Source of the DNA: Serripes groenlandicus
Taxonomy: Eukaryota > Mollusca > Bivalvia > Cardiida > Cardiidae
Reading direction: 5' to 3'
DNA: 64,000 bases
Assembly (NCBI GenBank): GCA_031761405.1
Contig: JASEVX010000008.1
Location: forward strand, 42,999,269-43,063,268
Part shown: positions 58,901-64,000 of the stretch, piece by piece
Layout of the letters: each line of letters begins with the position of its first letter
Numbering within the stretch: position 1 is the first letter of the stretch
The notes under the pieces: model-generated
Told to the model about the DNA's origin: nothing
Databases searched by the model: none
Seen by the model: the letters and a program-made list of their open reading frames with translations, nothing else
Position numbers and translations under genes: made by a program

Positions 58901-61900
58901 CTGAAAGAGTTAAAGCGGAGTTAACATCCAATTAATTAATCAATCATTTAAACAAACATCTCTCTCCTAATCCGGTGGTTCCAGTATTATATTTACTTCT
59001 AGTTATTTGGGAAAAGATTATATATGGATTTTGTGAAGAGTGTAGATCCAGATAAGTCTAATCATGAATCTTCATTGGTCACATATTATTGTCATGCATA
59101 TGTTAGAAGCTTATGTCAACTTGAGTATATTCTGATGAGACGGAACAGATTTAAAGGCTTTATCTGAAATTACGCGTCTCAGAAACGCCAAATTTTACCT
59201 GTTTGTTCATAGGCGGTGCTCATGTTTCATTTTTTCCTTATTTCAGAGAACACTGTGATACTGGATCGTTGGTAGTACTGAAGGAAAAGCTGGAGAGTCT
59301 CAACTTTACATTTAAATGCAGTGAAAATCCAACGTAAGAACAATGTTTGTTTTGTTTCTTTTACTGGCGTTTTACCCCGTTTTTCAACATTATTTCAATT
59401 ATATCACTGCGACAGTTCACTCATTTATGATCCCTGTGTAATTAAACAAGCACTAGGCTAGAAAATGAGCTTTCCCAGTGGATTGAACCCGGGACGGCCG
59501 GTTCCGAGTTCCCGACGTTAACCACTCGGCCACGGCGTAGTCCTTAAGATCCTTTGGTATTGCTCTACGAAAACCAAGCATAGAACATTCACGGCTAGTA
59601 AAGATCCGGATCAATATGCGAGTCTGCTCTGCATTATTCACGAAGAATTCGCATCAATGCTGTTAACCCTTTCCCATGTACAGCAAAGCAGTCGACCTTG
59701 AAAATATCTATGCAGAAAAAGGGGATATATATGTAGATAAAATTATAATTGTTTAATAGTGTAGATCATATTGTGACATATTGGGAAATTGCTTATCAAG
59801 AGCAATTTTTCCTTTGTTTAACAATATTTTCAAAAGTCGTCTTCTGCAGAGGCACCATAAAGCGTCTGTATGTGGGAAAAGGGTTAAGCATCTTCTGACA
59901 GACATTACATATCTTGGCGCAGATTGTATGAATGCGCAGACAGGTCTTTATCTACACCTATCATACATACGTTAAGGTTGGCTTTCCTGTAGTAGCTTCA
60001 CTGTAATATTCTTGTGACACATGGTATAGATACAAACCACTGTTCCCTTCCGTATGGTTTTGAGTCGTGCCCTTGCAGCACTGGTAGTAGCGAAGCGGAC
60101 TGTTGATCCAGGTGTGATGAATTCGAACCCCTTAATTGACAAACCGCGTCGCTACCGATTGCGTTACATGAGCTCAACTACTCAGATGATGAATCATTGT
60201 GACAGAGGGTATAGATACCATCCAATTTTACTTCGGTATGCTGTTAAGTCATGCCCGGCAGCACTGTCGTTGTCGACGAGGGCTGTTAATCCATGTGTGG
60301 TGAGTTCGAAACCCTTAATGGACAACCCGCGTTACTCCCGACTGAGATACAGGAGCTCGGCAATCTATATGTTGTATAACTAGATGGCGACCAGAGAAGA
60401 CTCCGATCAGCCTACGCAGGAGGACAACCTGATCTAGTTCGTCGCTTATCGTAAAGTCCCGAAGTTCTGATTTAGTGCCAGTTGGTCCTAAATCAAATAA
60501 TTTTGAACTTAACACTGGTTTCAACAGAATTCCAGTATACCAAGGAGACATGTTCACGTTATCGTATGCGTCTTGACTCTCTCGCACCAAAACTCCTCAT
60601 AACATTCTTCCCAGGCTGGATACTGTTTCACCAACTTAACTTAGCGTTAAGTAATACTAAAATACTTAGGTTTCCCTAATAAAAATGCTTAAATATTTCG
60701 TTTCTTAACGAGTATTGTTTGTCTGCAAGGCGACTATCTCTCATTTACTTAATTACATTCGACCGTTCATGTTTTACAAACTATAAGGGAAACAAAAATG
60801 ATGAAATAAGTATTTAACCCTTTCCCTCATATAGACGCTTTCTGACGCCTATGCAGAAGACGGCTATTTGAAAACATAGTGACAAAAGAAGAAATTGCAC
60901 AAAACGTGCAATTTCTCCTTTTTCCACAATGTTTTCCACTTTTGGTCATAGGTTATCCATTCAATTATAGAGATTTTCTACCTTTTTAAACCCTGGATAC
61001 CCTTCCATGTAGGCTTTAAGTGAAAGATGAATTGAACACTGGATACCCTTCCATGTAGGCTTTAAGTGGAAGATGAATGTCGCTATTCACAATGGTGAGC
61101 GTTATTCTTCGGAAAGATTGAATGGCCGAATAGAGATTCGAACTCACAACCCGTTGACCGATATAGCGCTTGTAGTTACTAGCTGAACTATCTCGGTCTG
61201 TTAAAAATTGAAAATCGTGTGGAAGAACGTCGGAATTATGTACAATATGTGAAACTTGTTTTTATATTTTCAACAATTGGACTGCTGAGTGTAATGCAAT
61301 GCTCACGAATACGAGCTATCAGGCTCTAAATCTATAAAAGTTTAATCTCTAAATCTATAAAAGTTTAATCTCTAATCTATAAAAGTTTAATCTCTAAATC
61401 TATAACAGTTTAATCTGTACTCAGATGTTGTGCTCAAGTATCCGATTGGTCAGAAGCGAATTCATTCTCGAAATCGACCAATCAGAAGCCTTATTTGGAG
61501 TATGGATTTTCATTTGATAGTTTTGGGCACATAATTGCTTGGTCAATGCTTTCCTAAAAGCATTATATCTCTGATTTACTCACAATACTCATTAAAATAC
61601 GAATTAATTACACAGTTTACGATATATATACATATACTAATATAGATCTAGTAAAAATCCAACATTCACTCAAACGCGTCGATAACTCGATGTAATTTAT
61701 TGGGCACTTTCGACCTCGACTTATCGCGGGACTATAAATTATTTCTTCTTTTTTCTTTTTTCAGAGATGTTGTCCATTTGTTATGCGCAGATGTCCCTAA
61801 AAAGAAAAAGTGTTTATTTCATAACGAGATAAACTGTGGAACAAACAGTGCGCCATCGGTTTTGAAATATCTTTGTCTCTTTATTGTGTTCATGATCTTT

Positions 61901-61912
61901 ACTTCACTGTAA
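51188..61912 (+). CDS. ADP-ribosyl cyclase (CD38/BST1/Aplysia cyclase family), GPI-anchor-like; 5' exon not found
   Basis: Six exons (51188-51314, 51980-52198, 54251-54336, 55006-55092, 59247-59333, 61765-61912) join in one unbroken frame of about 250 codons. Family members convert NAD to cyclic ADP-ribose or ADP-ribose. Visible features: NCEKLWSTFSDAWIRKDP, ILLWSGTYD, TLEDTFLG, NNLTWCG, FWGGAS, MLNGSNP, then FYELPNL, whose Glu matches the catalytic Glu of CD38 and Aplysia cyclase. Three N-glycosylation sequons (NLT, NGS, NFT) and paired cysteines indicate an extracellular fold. The C-terminus (NSAPSVLKYLCLFIVFMIF then TSL) is hydrophobic and lacks a basic cytoplasmic tail, as in GPI-anchored members such as BST1. 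The exon for the signal peptide and the LGRC-like motif was not located. Confidence 0.9.
51980..52198 (+). CDS. ADP-ribosyl cyclase exon with LLWS, TLED and LTWCG
   Basis: 219 nt, phase 0 at both ends; acceptor ctttccag, donor acg|gtaggt. It carries the Trp of ILLWS, the Glu of TLED, four cysteines between WCG and SCPY, and the FW that corresponds to CD38 Trp189. The position of CD38 Asp155 is Asn here (NNLTWCG). Confidence 0.9.
52345..52470 (+). repeat. SINE, type 2, plus strand
   Basis: 'tcttggcgcccaggactgtg', 'ctggtgtcaggataaataga', 'ccagtataactggtaactta' and 'tccgtgacattattaac'. Confidence 0.65.
52886..53095 (-). repeat. SINE, type 2, minus strand
   Basis: 'ttgattgattgttttgtgtt', 'attatatcacggag', 'agctatcagtactactgg', 'gagcgttatggagggcagcc' and 'aaagtctttggtatgac'. 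Confidence 0.7.
53450..53645 (+). mobile_element. Palindromic TTAA-family MITE copy
   Basis: 'catttctaaatgagcaat'-type centre, 'ttctccttttgccaaaatg', then 'tcaaagtcgtctgctctag'. It lies in an intron of the cyclase gene. Confidence 0.6.
53690..54145 (+). mobile_element. Palindromic TTAA-family MITE split by a nested MITE
   Basis: 'gagaaattgttcataatgag' and 'caatttctccctttgtcaca' lead to 'gtcatctgctgcatattta'. After the nested element (53876-54119) the copy resumes 'gatttgttgtatgtcagaaa'. Confidence 0.6.
53876..54119. mobile_element. Nested 244-bp MITE with 28-bp TIRs and an internal hairpin
   Basis: The ends gagggtttggtgtgaaacgg (left) and ccgtttcacgccaagccctc (right) are inverted repeats. 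Inside, gtaaacaatgcaaatttagg and its complement form a near-perfect 65-bp palindrome (about 53951-54020). Confidence 0.75.
54251..54336 (+). CDS. ADP-ribosyl cyclase exon (FASS...MLNGS)
   Basis: 86 nt, acceptor taattttcag, donor ag|gtattt, ends in phase 2. It encodes FASSLKENGFVQLMLNGSNP and KPAFNQN; the leftover AG joins T of the next exon to make Ser. Confidence 0.85.
54758..54860 (+). repeat. tRNA-like SINE head
   Basis: 'ggtacactggtagagcgtc' (A box) and 'cccgggttcgaatccc' (B box). Anticodon-arm pairing is poor and the expected acceptor stem is missing, so it is not called as a tRNA gene. Confidence 0.5.
55006..55092 (+). CDS. ADP-ribosyl cyclase exon with the catalytic Glu
   Basis: 87 nt, acceptor catttcag, donor ac|gtaagt. 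It encodes FASFYELPNLPKSSSIHT and LLHDIERKP. The Glu of YELPNL aligns with the catalytic Glu of the family (V-E-V-H-N-L in CD38). Confidence 0.9.
55248..55460. mobile_element. TTAA-flanked MITE, CTCTTTCAGCG family, copy 1
   Basis: Left end ctctttcagcgcc after a mutated TTAA (tgaa); right end gcgctcaaagggttaa. The centre is a near-perfect palindrome: 'cagattcaggtgagtcagct' against 'agctgtctcacctgaaatct'. Confidence 0.7.
55547..55732. mobile_element. TTAA-flanked MITE, CTCTTTCA family, copy 2
   Basis: ttaactctttcaatgc at the left, gttaaagggttaa at the right, with TTAA at 55547-55550 and 55729-55732. The interior is AT-rich without the palindrome. Confidence 0.6.
55811..56020 (+). repeat. Full-length SINE with a tRNA-Ser/Leu-like head
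   Basis: The head agtggccgagtggttagcg holds the A box; the B box is cccgggttcgatcc. Then 'tttgcccttggacaaggctt' and the common tail 'cgccgtgatataactgaaat', 'gttgaaaacggcataaa'. Confidence 0.8.
56021..56967. other. Intronic spacer, nothing recognised
   Basis: Part of the large cyclase intron. A hydrophobic open frame at about 56521-56718 has no start context or homologue and is not called. Confidence 0.35.
56968..57045 (-). repeat. SINE tail fragment, minus strand
   Basis: 'ttgattgatttggctttaac', 'gccattttaagaattgttc' and 'cgcgatggccagtacacct'. Confidence 0.6.
57563..57672 (+). repeat. 5S rRNA-derived sequence (pseudogene or SINE head)
   Basis: 'gttaagcaacgtt' followed by 'gcggttagtgcctggatggg' and 'tgacctgcgatgg' matches the 3' half of 5S rRNA, including its A-box-like and C-box internal promoter segments. 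The 5' half is unrecognisable and the 3' end has drifted. It is not a functional 5S gene. Confidence 0.6.
57985..58131 (-). repeat. SINE, type 1, minus strand, partial
   Basis: 'acaccagcactacaaacagc', 'ggctgcttttccacttagac', 'gtgacttttgtcaaacgtc' and the head edge 'ttggccgagctg'. Confidence 0.6.
58288..58530 (+). repeat. Full-length tRNA-derived SINE, type 2
   Basis: Head cctcgttggtctagaggtag (A box) and gtcgcgggttcgatccctg (B box). The body has 'gctgcccaccttggcg' and 'tgtcaggataaataaaccag'. The tail is 'ccgccgtgatataactgaaa', 'ttgaaagcggcataaaac'. It is the best-preserved copy in the window. Confidence 0.85.
58714..58913. mobile_element. TTAA-flanked MITE, CTCTTTCAGCG family, complete copy
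   Basis: ttaactctttcagcgct at the left and cgctgaaagagttaa at the right, with TTAA at 58714-58717 and 58910-58913. The element itself is 192 bp. TTAA targets point to piggyBac- or Kolobok-type mobilisation. Confidence 0.8.
59247..59333 (+). CDS. ADP-ribosyl cyclase exon with two cysteines
   Basis: 87 nt, acceptor ttatttcag, donor ac|gtaaga. It encodes EHCDTGSLVVLKEKLESL and NFTFKCSENP, with phase 1/2 joins to both neighbours. The NFT sequon and two cysteines correspond to the C-terminal disulfide region of the family. Confidence 0.85.
59350..59545 (-). repeat. Full-length tRNA-derived SINE, minus strand
   Basis: Tail first ('ctggcgttttaccccg', 'caattatatcactgcgacag'), then the complement of a tRNA head: 'gattgaacccgggacggcc' and 'gttaaccactcggccacgg'. 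The same subfamily as 55811-56020. Confidence 0.75.
59663..59887. mobile_element. Complete palindromic TTAA-family MITE
   Basis: ttaaccctttcccatg at the left and gtgggaaaagggttaa at the right, with TTAA at 59663-59666 and 59884-59887. The centre 'gggaaattgcttatcaagag' folds on 'caatttttcctttgtt'. Reference copy for about a dozen worn relatives in the window. Confidence 0.8.
60013..60382 (+). repeat. 185-bp tandem duplication containing tRNA-like sequence
   Basis: Copy 1 starts tgtgacacatggtatagata (60013), copy 2 tgtgacagagggtatagata (60198). Both continue through 'gcccggcagcact'-like, B-box-like 'gaattcgaacccctta' and 'ccgcgt..ctaccgattgcg'-like parts. Confidence 0.6.
60817..60965 (+). mobile_element. 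Palindromic TTAA-family MITE, left part
   Basis: ttaaccctttccctcatata and 'gacgctttctgacgcctatg' lead into the palindrome 'gaagaaattgcac' / 'gtgcaatttctcc'. The right arm is lost. Confidence 0.7.
60991..61082 (+). repeat. 46-bp two-copy tandem repeat
   Basis: 'ctggatacccttccatgtag' followed by 'gctttaagtg' occurs at 60993 and 61039. Confidence 0.75.
61325..61414 (+). repeat. 23-bp tandem repeat, four copies
   Basis: Units of 'ctaaatctataaaagttt' plus 'aatct', in the last intron of the cyclase gene. Confidence 0.8.
61765..61912 (+). CDS. Last ADP-ribosyl cyclase exon with GPI-signal-like tail
   Basis: Acceptor ttttttcag; TAA at 61910-61912. It encodes DVVHLLCADVPKKKKCLF, then NCGTNSAPS, then about 17 hydrophobic residues ending IFTSL. 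Small residues (N, S, A) before the hydrophobic run fit a GPI omega site. A C-terminal membrane anchor is the alternative. Confidence 0.85.
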
Positions 61913-62448
61913 TCATTCCTCGGGGAATATTACTTTTTAATAGTCTTTTAATTTCACTCTTTATTGACGTTCCGGATTAAAAGCCTTAATTGTTTTGACA
62001 AAATGAAGTCTACTTTTCTTTGAATATATTTTGATAAAGGTATTTAGGCCGAAACTTCTATAAAGTGTGAAATGAAACAACAAGATGTTTATTTCACTGT
62101 TTACTTTATAAACTTGAAAAGGTTAAAGAAACAGAAACATATATACGAACATTACCAATGAGTCGAAAACATGTGTATCTGTACCTCGTAGCTAGAGGTT
62201 TAACAAAATCTCATTGAAACCAGATCAAAGTACTTGGTTGTATGTATAAACCGCATTATGAAAACATGTAGATAGTTTGAAATTGACCAGGTACTAATTT
62301 AAAAATTCTATGAATGAGATTAGGTTTAACAAAGACACTCCGTCGTTCATTTTATATTGCAAGCTTACTTTCCATTTGTTCAACTTTGTATGAGTCGAAT
62401 AATTTTCTAAAATGTATACTGTAAATTATTTTTCACAAACAAACGAAG
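61913..62448. other. Convergent intergenic region
   Basis: Lies between the cyclase stop and the lectin exon stop. No canonical AATAAA for the cyclase was found here. Nothing else was recognised. Confidence 0.4.
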
Positions 62449-62624
62449 TTACACGTTACAAACCTCCGCCAGCCATTGTCCTTTATCATCTATATTGACA
62501 CACTTTTTCGTCTGGTCGGGGAATGTGTTGAATACATACGGAGGTGAGCTAAGGATTGTTTTTATATACATCCATTTGTAAATGCCGTTCTCCTCCATGT
62601 CTGAGAGACAAAGCCAGAACTTTC
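62449..62624 (-). pseudogene. C-type lectin domain, last exon, frameshifted at the end
   Basis: Minus-strand acceptor catttacaacag then an exon encoding KFWLCLSDMEENGIYKWM, a typical CTLD F-W-x-x-x-x-D ... W signature. It continues to KKCVNIDDKGQWLAEVC, matching the C-x-n-W-x-x-x-x-C part. The frame then stops at 62449-62451, one short step before the canonical final F-V-C, which is present in another phase. This suggests a one-base indel. No Ca-binding EPN/QPD or WND motif is seen. Upstream exons of the lectin were not found. Confidence 0.6.
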
Positions 62625-62770
62625 CTGTTGTAAATGAATAGAAGCATTTAGATGTTCAGATAACCTTCCTTTTTTTCCCCACAATATCTCTATTATTTTC
62701 CAACCAAACTCTATGATGTGGGTACTCAAAATAATTGTCTCAATGACGATTTTAGAACATGCAAAACGTC

Positions 62771-62876
62771 TGTGAGCTAAGGATCGTTTTACTATACATC
62801 CATTTGTAAATGCCGTTCTCCTCTATGTCTGACGGACAAAGCTAGAACGTTCCTGTTGTAAATGAATAGAAGATAC
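62771..62876 (-). pseudogene. Decayed duplicate of the C-type lectin exon
   Basis: A second copy of the exon start sits 229 bp upstream on the minus strand, including the same acceptor (catttacaacag) and EENGIYKWMY. An in-frame TAG lies near its start, and similarity stops after KTILSS. Confidence 0.6.
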
Positions 62877-63600
62877 TTAACGCATTCTTTAAACTAATTG
62901 TCAAAGCTAACAGTTCGATTTTATTTGAACCAACGACTCTTTTCTGATACTAATTTAAGTGATTGTTGAATAACGGAAGATAAAATCAAACTCTAATAAA
63001 TAGGGAATAACTATTGGACACATTTAGCATTTTCGACTGTCAATCTCAAGTCGATTAAATCCATTTACTAAAAACCTGTTGAATGGCAAACCTACGCTAA
63101 ATATCTCCTTTTGCCACAATGTTTCCCACGTTTAGTCATAGGTTATCCATTCAATTTTAGAGATCTTTTATTCTTTGATAAAATATGTTCAAAGTCGTCG
63201 GCTGCAGAGTTGCCGTATGAAAGTGTTAATGTCATCCAAATGGCTTAACAGAGCAAGGAATTTGTGAAACGCGATGAAACATTCATCAGATGAAACAGAA
63301 TGCGCAGGCTGATCTGTGATCACTGAAACAACATGTAAACTCAGTACTAAGGCAGGACATTTAACGCACATTGATATGACAAGATATTTAAATCCTGCAT
63401 CAGACGTAACCAGAATAATCTTGATATAGTAAAAAAGTAAATATGAAACGGATTTTCGTAAACTCTACAGCGGACAACTTGTTGTTTGGAATCAATACAT
63501 GAATAATCAGAATTTGGAAGGTTGGTCTATAAAAACTTTGTCTCTATAGTATTTTGTTTGCTAGATATTGTCCAAAGCAAAGGGGCCTATGGTCCAAAGG
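62877..63600. other. Spacer with a worn palindromic MITE
   Basis: About 63100-63220 carries 'tctccttttgccacaatgtt' and 'caaagtcgtcggctgcagag'. No gene is seen. Confidence 0.4.
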
Positions 63601-63644
63601 GCACCGCAATTATATGTGTATGCTTGGTCTTATTGACTGCATTC

Positions 63645-64000
63645 ATCATTAGCCCCGAGTCAACACGCGTTGACCCGAGTAGACTCGAGGAACGTTCGTC
63701 CAATGGGCATGTTCGGTTTGAGGACCCGGGCTAAATCGAGTGTCGTTCGTTTTAATGAGCGCGTTTGGCTTTAGCCCCCGAGTTTACACGCATTGTACCG
63801 ATTTGACTCGAGTGTCGTTCGTTTTAATAAGCGCGTTTGGCTTTAGCCCCCGAGTTTACACGCATTGTACCGATTTGACTCGAGTGGCGTTCGTTTTAAT
63901 GAGCGCGTTTGGCTTTAGCCCCCGAGTTTACACGCATTGTACCGATTTGACTCGAGTGGCGTTCGTTTTAATGAGCGCGTTTGGCTTTAGCCCCCGAGTT
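63645..64000 (+). repeat. 72-bp satellite array running off the window
   Basis: From about 63735 near-identical 72-bp units contain 'gttcgttttaatgagcgcg', 'tttggctttagcccccgag', 'tttacacgcattgtaccg' and 'atttgactcgag'. More divergent units precede them (agactcgaggaacgttcgtc). GC content is above the local average. At least 3.5 units are present and the array continues beyond 64000. Confidence 0.85.

Noticed and set aside
63522..63734. 70-codon plus-strand frame at the right end
   Set aside because: Runs into the satellite array; no start context or domain.

Overview
The window looks like nuclear DNA of a bivalve mollusc. It is AT-rich and gene-poor, and its genes are split by spliceosomal introns. 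It is packed with interspersed repeats of the bivalve type: 'agctcacc...ctcttgttt' elements with tandem-repeat cores, tRNA-headed SINEs whose tail reads 'ttgttgaaaacggcgttaaac', and palindromic TTAA-flanked MITEs. Taxonomy is inferred from repeat character and from one mollusc-like gene; no species can be named. About nine tenths of the window is repeat or unassigned spacer, and most open frames in it are chance or repeat-derived.

Layout. 0.2-8.9 kb: Helitron-like (HINE-type) repeats with nested MITEs and SINEs. 10.8-11.05 kb: one acidic possible first exon (minus). 12.5-13.9 kb: a HINE-type element with eight ~150-bp core repeats. 14.4-21.3 kb: a decayed four-exon transposon-derived gene whose first exon is split by a 574-bp HINE. 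22.8-32.9 kb: a diverged tandem duplication (unit 1 22771-29077, unit 2 29078-~32880); two younger HINE copies in unit 1 are absent from unit 2, giving natural empty sites. 33.1-35.6 kb: a two-exon SAP-SWIM-YqaJ nuclease gene with one in-frame stop. 37.0-38.0 kb: a beta-propeller-like exon (minus). 38-48 kb: MITEs, SINEs, a TRIM (small LTR element) and degenerate tandem arrays.

48.4-50.75 kb is a compact cluster unlike its surroundings. It holds remnants of a macro-domain protein, a PC4/p15-like coactivator and a TATA-binding-protein-like protein, plus a small basic ORF and a possible histone-like piece. A TATA-containing upstream block is repeated in front of two of the genes. This is best read as a decayed large-dsDNA-virus-like insertion.

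51.2-61.9 kb holds six exons of an ADP-ribosyl cyclase (CD38/BST1/Aplysia cyclase family). They join in one continuous frame and end in a GPI-anchor-like tail. The 5' signal-peptide exon was not found. The introns are full of SINEs and TTAA-flanked MITEs. Tail to tail with it (62.4-62.9 kb, minus) lies a C-type lectin exon and a decayed duplicate of that exon. The window ends inside a 72-bp tandem satellite (63.7-64.0 kb).

The cellular gene best supported as functional is the ADP-ribosyl cyclase, which would act on extracellular NAD(P). The transposon-derived gene, the lectin exon and the virus-like cluster all carry visible breaks. The YqaJ gene is nearly intact.
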